NCBI GenBank assembly: GCA_029964075.1 | Contig: CM057141.1 | Span: 8,866,001-8,930,000, forward strand | Length of the DNA: 64,000 bases | Origin: Patiria pectinifera | Taxonomy: Eukaryota > Echinodermata > Asteroidea > Valvatida > Asterinidae | Reading direction: 5' to 3' | Part shown: positions 55,246 through 64,000 of the stretch, piece after piece | Layout: each line of letters opens with the position of its first letter | Position numbering within the stretch: the first letter of the stretch is position 1 | Notes under the pieces: model-generated | What the model was told of the DNA's origin: nothing | Database searches by the model: none | What the model saw: only the letters and a program-made list of their open reading frames with translations | Position numbers and translations under genes: made by a program

Positions 55246-56040
55246 AATTAGTAAATCGTACATGTATGTAACACAGCTGATTTCTTATTGTGAATGGCAT
55301 GTACACAACAGTTAATTAATTTGGTGTGTGATATACAAGTGTGCTTCTGTGGAATTTCCTAAGCATTTTGTCACACATGCGTAAGTAAAAAACACCAACT
55401 GAGAAATTCTGATAATAAAGCATTTAATCATTTATTCAAATGATAAAATGTCTTAATACAACAAAATAACTGGAAATATTTTTTTTTCATTACTCTGAAA
55501 CAGTCATAATCTCCAAATGTGTATGCGGTCCATGGAAACCCTCAAGGCTCAACCAATGGGTGCCTTTTCATTGGTTCATTTAAGGATGATTGCCGCGTAA
55601 AAACCAAGAAATTATTAAAGTTGTTACATTTATATTAGTGGCAGCTCAGGTTACATGATCGTTTCCAGCGGTAGATTGAGTATACAAATGCCGGGGCTGT
55701 ATCATAAATCTGACAATGCCAGTCATATGTGTTAGACATGTACAAATAAAAATGGCAGCATCAAGCATCTGTGTTTGAGATGTCTTGTTCGCAATATTTG
55801 TTGCCTTTTTGGCACTGAGCTGCTATGGTCACGGAGAACGACCCCTCTCCAATGTACAATACACAACCATCACTGATTATTTTGTTCAAGAGTAATATAT
55901 GAAAGAAATAAATTGGTCATTCTTCAGCTAAATTCGCTTGTACTTTGACACCTAATGACGCCATATCATGTTGTTAGAGTCATATACAACACTCAGGATG
56001 ACGGTTGATATGTGTTGAAGTTCATACCATAAACGGTTTA
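55246..56040. other. Anonymous A+T-rich stretch
   Basis: No gene or element supported. Confidence 0.45.
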
Positions 56041-56498
56041 GGGGTCATTCCATGTCAGACCAACGCACTTTTTTACCTCATGTCTTCCGATTTTGATAAA
56101 AATTGCTGTGCTTGTAGGTCCTGATGAGCAATGAAAGCACACCAATTTTTAGCCTAATCCGACCTACCATGTGGTCAGGGCAGAAACCATAAAAAAATGA
56201 CATTTTTGGAGTAAAATACCACACTTTTGGTAGAAATATGTTAAAACCATGTCAATTTTCATCGAATGTATGCGAATTTGGTATCAAAATAATAAGAATT
56301 GCATGCGCAAATCAACTTTTTTGTCAAAATTAAATTTTGTGAAAAGTAGGTCAAGTGACCTTTAATATGTAATCGTGACCTTTGACCCAATTTATGTACT
56401 AATGTATCATTCTGAAAATCAACGAAATTAAAATGACTTGATAGAGCATGTCTTCCGCTATAAAAATCCACTAAATACAACTTTATGACGAATGACCC
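56041..56498. mobile_element. MITE with GGGTCATTC ends and nuclear-receptor-like sites
   Basis: Left GGGGTCATTCCATGTCAG, right GAATGACCC, with TTA next to both ends. The 458 bp interior contains AGGTCAAGTGACCT (56348-56361), an inverted repeat of AGGTCA with a 2-base spacer, and TGACCTTTGACCC (56376-56388), a direct repeat with a 1-base spacer. No coding capacity. Confidence 0.65.
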
Positions 56499-56633
56499 TT
56501 AGGAGAAAAAGTATTGTTCGAAAAAGTAAGAAAGAAGATTATTAAACAATTCTAAACAGTTTTCGGGTAATTGTGCCCGACCGTGCACTCAATTAATCTG
56601 TACCATTTCCACCTTTTCCCTTACTGATACATT

Positions 56634-57668
56634 AGGCCAAAAAAAATAATAGTTCTGCTTCCGGTTACCCGACCGACCCTATTTTTAGGCTGCGACCCTA
56701 AAAATTTTATCGGCAATTCCAAAAAAAAAAACAAAAAAAAAAGATTGAATAAATAAAAATAAAAACCTTATGTCTTGTCTGTCTTCACAAAATACCTCTC
56801 AACAACCCTTTTGCATCAAAATGCTTGTATTTATTGTTTTCTTACTTACATTCGCTATTTTTTCAAAAGAAACCTCCGTTATTTTTACAAATTCGCTGCG
56901 CGATTCAACTACTTCGCAATTCGATGTCTATAATCACGTGCGTAATAAGCGCAATGCGGCGACGACTGGTTCCCGCCACGCCGCGCAGGGGCCAATTATG
57001 AAAATGCGGTAACTAGTCTGTGCACGGCTATGCGATCGATAGCGCTAGCAGTAGCATGGCTATGCAGCAGGCGCAGGCGCGTGCTCTGTCAACTGGTCGG
57101 ACTCGACATCGTAAAAATGCTGAGAAAGACATCGTAAAAATGCCAAGAAAACACCGATGGAGAAAGAACATTTTTGCAAGTTAATTCACAGATTTGATCT
57201 AGCTTGTCTGTGTATGTATTTTCCGTTTTCACGAGTTCATTTTGAGATCGTACAAATCGTATTTGGAGTGATACAATGCAGCGTGTTTCCTGAAATTTTC
57301 GACCCGTTGGCCGCGGGCCGGGTACATGTACAGTGCATCACACACTTCGGAGTTTTGGCCAGCTCCCATTCTTGACTAGCGTTGTGCCTATGGCGCGAAC
57401 GACCTGAATTTTCCACAATTTTTTGTGCGAATTATCGAACGTAAATATATTGACAATAATTAAGGTAGGTTTTACTCACTTTTTGTGGCCATTTTGTGTA
57501 TAGCTTTTGTAGTTCAATGGAAATAGTTTAGGCTAAAACTTCGCACATATATGAATACCCCATTCAATCTGCATAAAAAAAATTGGCAAAAAAAAAAAAT
57601 TTCCGACCGACCGACCCTATTTTTGAAAGGCATGTAATCGGAAGCAGAACTATTTTTTTTTTTGGCCT
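56634..57668. mobile_element. ~1 kb MITE, AGGCCAAAAAA family, copy 3
   Basis: Ends AGGCCAAAAAAAATAATAGT and its inverse (ACTATTTTTTTTTTTGGCCT), with the same inner TIR GTTCTGCTTCCGG as copy 2 and a strongly similar interior with some local insertions and deletions. The right end abuts the TTATCGGT array. Confidence 0.85.
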
Positions 57669-57910
57669 TATCGGTTCATTTTTGATACGTTATCGGTTGA
57701 TACAGTGTCCGTTTTGTGGTGATACATTATCGGATACATTTTTTTGGTAATTACATTATCCGTCGGCACGTGATACATTATCGGATACAAATTTTACTAC
57801 ACTATCACTATCAGTCAATTTTTGTGACATTATCGGTTAGTGATACAATATCAGTCAATTTACATTATCGGTTGGTGCTACGTTATCCATTGGTTACTAC
57901 ATTATCAGTT
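57669..57910. repeat. GATACATTATCGGT-type tandem array
   Basis: Degenerate units such as GTGATACATTATCGGATACA and TTACATTATCGGTTGGT. The block aligns, as reverse complement, to 32646-32880 over its length. It starts immediately after a member of the AGGCCAAAAAA MITE family. Confidence 0.85.
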
Positions 57911-58284
57911 TTAACAATGCACTTGTTATGAAATAAAATTCCACCTTTTTATTTCATTGTATTTCACCTCCGAATATTCAAATTAGAAAATAAATATTTG
58001 AACATTCGATAATCGATCAAATATTCGAAAAATTGGCACAGCTCTACTTTTCCCCGCAAAATGACTTATTTGATCCATGTGCAGTTTGACAAATGGTGAA
58101 TTTAATACTAGAGCAAACTTCCGTGACTTATTGTGCTGCTTAGCAAACCTAAGTTCTCTAAATACATGCATTTTAAATATAAGGTCACAATACCCATGAT
58201 GACATAATTATGAAGTCAATTCAATTTTCACATACAATACATCCCTGTCTACGTACAAGTGTTAACCAAATGGGATAGTAGTTC
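57911..58284. other. Anonymous stretch left of the Gypsy element
   Basis: No gene supported. Confidence 0.45.
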
Positions 58285-59440
58285 TGTAACGAAACAGGGG
58301 TAGATGTAGACTGATATCAAGTCTAGCCCAAGAAGCATCATATTAGCCCGCGCGTTAAAGCGCGTGATACTGTGGGGCAAACAATCAGCATGCGCGTCCT
58401 GCATGTACATTAGGCTGATGGGCATGTCTGGCTATGAATTATGCAGGCATGTACCGCGTGATCGAGTGCATGATAGCGCACGGCGACCAATCAGCAGCGT
58501 GCGTCCGGCATGGTCTGGGGCCTCGGCATGCCTCGTGGCCTGGTGTGGGATCGGCACTGCTGTGAGAGACTTCAATGAGTAAACTACTGGGAGAGACCGC
58601 GTTGTGAAACAAGCGATTATCGAGCAATCTCATGAGCATTTACTTAGTTCCCGTGGTTGGACCAGAGTGGGAGAAAGCCCCAGCGCGCCTGGTGTGATCG
58701 GTCAGTAAAGCTGGACTTCGTTGTTTACATCCCCCCTGTGCATTTTAAGGTCTTATCGGATAAGATTTGGGGTGGATTGTTGTTCAGAAGTCGGGATATT
58801 TCAGACATAGGGCCTGAGTTAAGATAGTAGTCGGACCCGGAGTAAATCTGAAGGTTGGGGAACAGTAAGGCTTAGTTCAGACTTAAGGATTGTCTTCCGT
58901 TGTTTGTGTCATTTGGCGTAGCTGCGGTATAGCTGCCCTGTGAGTCCGTAGGCTTGTTTGCCCATTGAGGAAATAGTGTAGCTAAGACTGTTCGGAAGGT
59001 CTGTCTGCCGTTGATCTATGCCAATTGGCGTGGCTGCGGTTGATGCAGACTTGGACAACTGAGAGCTCACTTTTCCTGCCGGGGAACCCACTTAATTGTG
59101 ACTTTGTGGAGGGAATTGCATGCCGTTGTCCTGTGCAACTTTGGCGTAGAAACGGTTGATTGCAACCCTGTAAAGTCTGTGAATCCTGAGTTTCCCGAAG
59201 GTTTACTGGGTTAAAGTCAGGGGACTATTATTATCGGGTGGGTTATAACGTTACTAAGTGTAATGATATTGGACTATTTTACTATGCGCATCAATACCCA
59301 CTAATGATATGTAAACAAGTACATTGTTTTAACACTCTCGTCATGGAAGACTGACACGAAGATACTCATGAATAAATTGGCTGAACTATTCCGATTGTCT
59401 TCATAACTTGTGTGCTTATTTACACACCCAAAATATTACA
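58285..59440 (+). repeat. Probable Gypsy 5' LTR
   Basis: Proposed bounds TGTAACGAAAC ... AATATTACA have the usual TG...CA ends with a 5-base inverse (TGTAA/TTACA). The right bound is strong because a primer-binding site follows at once. The left bound is tentative as no second LTR is present. An AATAAA lies at 59371. Three degenerate ~120 bp repeats around TTGGCGT.GCTGCGGTTGAT occur at about 58890-59165, and a shorter ~120-base near-repeat near 58360-58510. Confidence 0.5.
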
Positions 59441-59458
59441 TGGTGGCAGCGGTTCGAA
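59441..59458 (+). promoter_or_regulatory. Gypsy primer-binding site
   Basis: TGGTGGCAGCGGTTCGAA starts directly after the LTR. It is complementary to a tRNA 3' end (TTCGAACCGCTGCCA plus CCA-type terminus), the usual minus-strand primer. I cannot say which tRNA without a tRNA set. Confidence 0.65.
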
Positions 59459-60477
59459 CATAGACCCTGCTGGACTGCTTTGGCAAAGATAAACAGCCCC
59501 GCCGGAGCACTCCTCGTAACTTTCACTATGTGAACTTCAGCCGACACTCGCCAGCCGAGCGCCAAGCCTAGCCACGCACGTAAACAGCACATACAGCCAT
59601 ACGCTCTGTGCAGTGCACCGTACATGACGCGTGCCATAGTACTACACGAGTACACCCGTCCCGTGCCACAGAGTGTGGGATTGGAAGTGCGGCGCATTGA
59701 TATGCTGGTGAAAAGCTGGTAAGCTGACAAGACCATCGTATGACGTGCTTTGAGTCTGATCCCCGCATGTGAATGTTGAGTTCCTGCAGAAGAGGAAGGA
59801 TCCCAGACCGCCTCTCCAGTGATGTGACATAGGCCAAGATGCAACATTGATAGACTGGCCCACACCGCTGTTCTACACAGTCATACATACGAAAATTGAC
59901 TGGAATCCAGACGGACAGCCGAGCACCACAACACCTATCCGATAAACTTTTGGCACCAAATTTGGACCTGTACTTGCGAGTCCGAGCCGGCAAAGCCGCG
60001 TACGAGCCGAGTGGAGAGACCGAGAGTTTCGTCCCTTTCAACAGAAAACACGAAGTGGAGAGACCACGGCACCACGCAAGTGCAAACAAGAAAGACGTAC
60101 AACGGACAACCGCAATAACGGAACTGGTGAACGTCAAACACGTACATCAAAACGCTGGAAATCACGCAAACAAACAGTACATGATGACCAGGAGACCACC
60201 GCGCTACACTAGACATGTACAGTGAACAATTCAACAGCTGAACGGTACTACAGACAACAGTTGAACATTTGGACAGTTCTGCAGAAATATTATATCCTTG
60301 CCGAATATCATTGTTCAAGTTGTTCTGTTAAATGTTACATGTACATTTAATTACCTGCTGATATACATAATGATATCTTACTGTTGTTAACAGTTTATGT
60401 TGTGTTCTTAAAGACTACAATAGTTTTTATGCAAATTGAACCGATACCTGAAGGGTAACCAAGTCAAACTGGGGGAA
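59459..60477 (+). other. Gypsy 5' untranslated leader
   Basis: About 1 kb between the primer-binding site and gag. Overlapping frames occur on both strands but none resembles a known product. Confidence 0.5.
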
Positions 60478-63400
60478 ATGTCAGGTATAACACCACCCCA
60501 TATGGACTGGGATGCAGCAGATCAATCTACTGCATTTAATAAATTCAAGGCCTACTGTGAGCTTGTGTTTCAAGGCCCCCTGTCCAAAAAGTCTGAACCC
60601 GAACGTGTCAATTACCTACTAATATGGTTGGGTCAAGCAGGTATTGACATCTTCAATACATGGAAAATTGAAGATCGGAAAGTCATAATGACTAAATTCG
60701 AGAAACATTTTGAACCAAAGTCGAATTTCCGACTGAATCGCTTCAATTTGCAAAAGTTCAAGCAAACCGAAAATGAATCGGTGGATGAATATATGACAAG
60801 ATGCAAAATACAAGCTAAGCGTTGCAAATTCAGCACTGCTGAGTGTGAAGAGAGACTCATCGAGCAATTAGTCATAGGCACTAAGATTAAGAAAATCCAA
60901 GAGATCTTGCTTGCAAAAGATGATTCACTCACTCTCGACCAAGCGATGGACTTGGCACGAACCAAAGAAGCTACCCTGCAACACATGCAAGAGCTACAGC
61001 AAAGCGAAAAAGTGAATGTTGATACAATGCGATACAAAAGCAAAAGAGCACCACCGCGACCACAAGCAGCTAACTGCGGCAAATGCGGTCTGCAGCATAC
61101 GAAAGCAAAATGCCCTGCACACGGCAGTACGTGTAGGTCCTGCAGCAAAGCCAACCATTGGCAGAGCGTATGCAGATTTCGCAAGCAAACACAGGACAAA
61201 CGAACATATGGTACGCGTCCAAAATCCCGAAGTAGGAGTAGGGGTAGGCAGAAATTCACACAAAGCAAAAATGTCAGTACAGTCAATCAAGGTGATGAAC
61301 CTCAGATCCAAGATGTGTTAGACCAACTCAGTTTTGAGTCTATAAAGATAAATCATATTGGTCACACCAACACTAAACAAGATGAAGCTTATGCAGTACT
61401 AGACATAAAGCTAGATGACAAACCTAATCCTGCTACACTCAAAGTAAAAGTCGACTCTGGTGCCCAAGGTAACATCTTGCCACTCCGCATATTCCGTAGA
61501 ATGTACCCAAGGAAACTTGAAAGCACAGGTTTTCCAAAACAAGACAAAAGTACAAAACAGAAAACGGTACTCACGGCATACAATGGGACAACAATCCCAC
61601 ACTATGGTACAATGAAAATACCATGCGGACACAAAGAGAAAAATGAGAATACAGAATTCTACATTGCAGATGTTCAAGGTCCTGCCATACTGGGCCTACC
61701 ATCATGCCTCGAGTTGAAAGTTGTTTCACTCAATTGCAGCATTCAAGAGACACAGACACAGTCATTGACAAAGGTCAACACAAAACAAGACCTACAGCGA
61801 CTGTATCCAGATAGATTTGAAGGTATTGGCAACTTCGACGGAGAGTACCATATTGTGGTTAACCCAGAAATTCCACCTGTTGCCCATGCGGCCAGAAGAT
61901 GCCCTGTCCAAATTAAAGATGACATAAAGAAAGAATTGGATGACATGATCAAGTTAGGGGTAATAACACCCGTAACTGAACCTACAGATTGGTTTTCAAA
62001 CTTGGCATACTCACAGAAACCAAACGGTAGATGGCGCGTCTGTCTAGATCCAAAAGACTTAAACGCAGCTATAAAGCGCAGCCACCACCACACTCCCACA
62101 TTAGAGGAGGTCACATACAAGTTTGCTGGAAGTACAATCTTCTCCAAACTTGATGCCAGACATGGTTATTGGTCAGTTTCCCTTGATCAAGAATCGAGCA
62201 TGCTCACGACATTCAACAGTCCCTTTGGAAGATTTCGCTTCACTAGGCTTCCCTTTGGGCTATGTGTCAGTCAAGACATATTTCAACAGAAGATGGACCA
62301 AATCCTAGAGAAGTGTCCAGGCACAGTCGGTATAGCAGACAATGTTGGAGTATTTGGCAAGACCGAGTCGGAGCATGATGAAAACCTACACAACCTAATG
62401 AAGGTTGCACGAGAACATGGCCTTGTCTTCAACCTAGACAAGTGCGAGATCAAGAAACCACAGATCAAATTCTTCGGCATTGTCTACAGTGCTAAAGGAG
62501 CACAACCAGACCCAGAAAAAATGAAGTCCATCGAGTCTATCACACCGCCGAAGAATACAAAGGAATTACAACAGTTCCTTGGCATTGCCACATACATGGC
62601 CCCATTCATACCCAACTTGTCGACACTTTCTTCTCCCTTAAGAGAGCTGATGAAGCAAGATCGTGAATACGATTGGCTACTAGTACATCAAATGTCATTT
62701 GACAACATCAAGAAGGCCATTTGTGAAGAAGTCACTCTGGCATACTTCGACCCGAGGAAAGAAACCGTCCTACAAGTTGATGCCTCATTGAAAGGTCTCG
62801 GAGCAGCACTAATGCAAGACTCCAAACCAATCTGCTTCGCATCCAAAGCGCTGACCGATACAGAGCAAAGATATGCCAACATTGAACGTGAGATGCTAGC
62901 CATAGTATATGCTTGCGAAAAATTCCACACATACGCATATGGCCAACCATTCACTGTCCAATCAGATCACAAACCCCTAGAAATGATCCACATCAAAAAC
63001 CTCAACGCAGCACCACCAAGACTGCAAAGACTTCTACTAAGAATCCAAGGGTACGATGTGAAGATCAAATACAAGCCAGGCAAAGAAATGCTACTGGCAG
63101 ACGCAATGTCATGTCTCCATCCACTACCGGGAGCACCGGTAGAGACAGAAGAAATACGAGTACACCATGTTCAATTCTCTGATCAAAAGGTGTCCCAGCT
63201 GCAAGAAGCAACAAATGCTGATGCAGAACTCGCAGCCCTTCGCGAGATCATACAGAATGGATGGCCAGACAACCGACAGATGATTCCCAAACCACTAGGG
63301 AAATACTGGGCATATCGGGACGAGCTGTCTATTGAGAGTGGGCTCATAATGAAAGGCCAGAGGATCGTCATCCCCAAAGTAGAAAGACAAAACACCCTCA

Positions 63401-63579
63401 ACACCATACATGAAGCCCACCAAGGCATAATCAAATCCCAGCTCAGAGCAAAGACATGTGTCTTTTGGCACAACATCAATGATGACATTGAAGAGATGAC
63501 AAGGTCGTGTGACATATGTCAATCCCATGGCAAATCACAACCATCAGAACCTATGAAACCACATGTCTTACCAAACTGA
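60478..63579 (+). CDS. Gypsy gag-pol open frame
   Basis: The first in-frame ATG (MSGITPPHMDWDAADQSTAF) is at 60478; codons upstream to 60436 lack an ATG. Gag helical part covers about residues 1-190. Cys-rich knuckles CGKCGLQHTKAKC and CRSCSKANHWQSVC lie at about 61075-61175. Aspartic protease VDSGAQGNILPL is near 61450, RT with PNGRWRVCLDPKDLN near 62020 and FGRFRFTRLPFGLCVSQDIF near 62230, and RNase H with LQVDASLKGLGAAL near 62775 and SDHKPLEMI near 62965. The integrase zinc-binding part (HEAHQGIIKSQLRAKTCVFW, CDICQ) lies near 63410-63520. Gag and pol share one frame. The product would package and reverse-transcribe the element RNA and integrate the cDNA. As part of an old element the frame is not whole. 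Confidence 0.9.
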   Translation: MSGITPPHMDWDAADQSTAFNKFKAYCELVFQGPLSKKSEPERVNYLLIWLGQAGIDIFNTWKIEDRKVIMTKFEKHFEPKSNFRLNRFNLQKFKQTENESVDEYMTRCKIQAKRCKFSTAECEERLIEQLVIGTKIKKIQEILLAKDDSLTLDQAMDLARTKEATLQHMQELQQSEKVNVDTMRYKSKRAPPRPQAANCGKCGLQHTKAKCPAHGSTCRSCSKANHWQSVCRFRKQTQDKRTYGTRPKSRSRSRGRQKFTQSKNVSTVNQGDEPQIQDVLDQLSFESIKINHIGHTNTKQDEAYAVLDIKLDDKPNPATLKVKVDSGAQGNILPLRIFRRMYPRKLESTGFPKQDKSTKQKTVLTAYNGTTIPHYGTMKIPCGHKEKNENTEFYIADVQGPAILGLPSCLELKVVSLNCSIQETQTQSLTKVNTKQDLQRLYPDRFEGIGNFDGEYHIVVNPEIPPVAHAARRCPVQIKDDIKKELDDMIKLGVITPVTEPTDWFSNLAYSQKPNGRWRVCLDPKDLNAAIKRSHHHTPTLEEVTYKFAGSTIFSKLDARHGYWSVSLDQESSMLTTFNSPFGRFRFTRLPFGLCVSQDIFQQKMDQILEKCPGTVGIADNVGVFGKTESEHDENLHNLMKVAREHGLVFNLDKCEIKKPQIKFFGIVYSAKGAQPDPEKMKSIESITPPKNTKELQQFLGIATYMAPFIPNLSTLSSPLRELMKQDREYDWLLVHQMSFDNIKKAICEEVTLAYFDPRKETVLQVDASLKGLGAALMQDSKPICFASKALTDTEQRYANIEREMLAIVYACEKFHTYAYGQPFTVQSDHKPLEMIHIKNLNAAPPRLQRLLLRIQGYDVKIKYKPGKEMLLADAMSCLHPLPGAPVETEEIRVHHVQFSDQKVSQLQEATNADAELAALREIIQNGWPDNRQMIPKPLGKYWAYRDELSIESGLIMKGQRIVIPKVERQNTLNTIHEAHQGIIKSQLRAKTCVFWHNINDDIEEMTRSCDICQSHGKSQPSEPMKPHVLPN

Positions 63580-63925
63580 CCATGGCAGACAATAGCTGCC
63601 GACATCTTCTTCCTAGATGATGAGGAATACTTACTCATCGCTGACTACTATTCCAAGCACACAATCTTGCGAAAGATACCGAAAGGTCACTCTAACAGCA
63701 ACACCATTGTCTATCTGCTTAAAAACATATTTGCAGAACAAGGAAATCCTGAAACACTGATAAGTGACAATTGACCCCACTTCAACAGTGAAACTTTCCG
63801 CAACTTCTCCAACAACTGGAATTTCACACATACCACATCATCCCCCAGATATCCTCAATCCAATGGGTTCATAGAAAGGAACATTCAGACAGTCAAACGC
63901 ACCATCAAAAAGGCAAAGCAGTCAA

Positions 63926-63927
<2 letters not shown>
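63580..63927 (+). pseudogene. Gypsy integrase core, remaining part
   Basis: Downstream integrase core landmarks are visible on the plus strand (IAADIFFLDDEEYLLIADYY, NPETLISDN, SPRYPQSNGFIERNIQTVKR). The region ends at the (TAA)n tract, so the integrase C-terminus and the rest of the element are missing. Confidence 0.8.
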
Positions 63928-63956
<29 letters not shown>

Positions 63957-64000
63957 TTTATAACGCGCCTTTTCCAAAGGTTACAAAGCGCAACCAAGGA
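63927..64000 (-). repeat. (TAA)n plus 3' end of a LINE-like repeat entering from the right
   Basis: About nine TAA units followed by CATTTATAACGCGCCTTTTC and CAAAGCGC. The same order, (TAA)n then text with AAAGCGC, occurs at 18755-18845 at the 3' end of the CR1/L2-like relic. I read this as the tail of another minus-strand LINE or derived SINE continuing beyond the window. Confidence 0.55.

Larger units (their letters stand above)
58285..63927 (+). mobile_element. Gypsy (Ty3) LTR retrotransposon, truncated on the right
   Basis: Probable 5' LTR, primer-binding site, untranslated leader and one long fused gag-pol frame in the order nucleocapsid knuckle, protease, reverse transcriptase, RNase H, integrase, which is the Gypsy order. 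The element ends inside integrase at a (TAA)n tract, where another repeat joins, so the 3' LTR is absent from the window. It is broken, with a few breaks besides the truncation, but the long open frame suggests a fairly young insertion. Confidence 0.9.

Noticed and set aside
59416-60137. Cysteine-rich minus-strand frames in the Gypsy leader as an extra gene
   Set aside because: Antisense to the element, no match to known accessory proteins, and several overlapping frames of similar size.
60633-61286. Minus-strand 217-codon frame opposite gag
   Set aside because: Shadow of the well-supported plus-strand gag-pol frame.

Overview
This window looks like repeat-dominated nuclear DNA of a metazoan, most likely a marine invertebrate. 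The pointers are a Polinton, a Penelope-like element, several non-LTR (CR1/Jockey/RTE-type) reverse transcriptase relics, a Gypsy element, many A+T-rich foldback and hAT-like MITEs, frequent TACATGTA-type palindromes and (TAA)n tails. A cephalochordate, hemichordate or echinoderm would fit; the sequence alone does not decide. I could not support one intact host protein-coding gene in the 64 kb.

Layout. 1-1960: degenerate G-rich minisatellite with a ~300 bp higher-order unit. 2040-6190: satellite of 166/167 bp monomers, partly organised as alternating 333 bp dimers. 6.2-32 kb: mostly anonymous A+T-rich DNA carrying LINE relics (6.2-6.85, 9.06-9.24, 18.83-19.46, 20.83-23.0, 30.54-30.82 kb), foldback or MITE-like elements (9.38-9.65, 9.72-10.39, 12.24-12.37, 19.9, 25.5 and 29.7 kb), a tRNA-like sequence and short dispersed repeats. 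32.4-33.4 kb: a MITE beside a TTATCGGT-type array, then hAT-like fragments.

34.04-52.26 kb is a nested mosaic. The outer shell is a Penelope-like element with inverted and direct terminal repeats, hammerhead-like motifs, a reverse transcriptase region and a GIY-YIG endonuclease region. It is split by an unrecognised ~0.4 kb block, which is itself split by a ~14.5 kb Polinton (35629-50089) with terminal inverted repeats and a probable 6 bp target duplication. The right part of the shell also carries a 308 bp TRIM-like element with 58-60 bp direct terminal repeats, a central tRNA-like sequence and a 5 bp target duplication.

The Polinton is a fossil. It retains recognisable relics of major capsid protein, a penton-like minor capsid protein, packaging ATPase, integrase and protein-primed family B DNA polymerase, plus small proteins. 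One ORF has a TFIIB-like zinc ribbon. Near it lies a row of CTCF-core-like motifs and a terminator-like hairpin. Its integrase/polymerase region contains a near-identical block duplication in the order A-B-A-C-B. The A block starts within a promoter-like sequence that ends at the integrase start codon and also exists as a separate copy at 28.8 kb.

52.4-64 kb: a minisatellite, two ~1 kb MITEs of the same family as the 32.4 kb one (one again beside the TTATCGGT array), a MITE with nuclear-receptor-like half-sites, and a Gypsy element (probable LTR 58285-59440, primer-binding site, long gag-pol frame) cut off at 63927 by a (TAA)n tail of another repeat.
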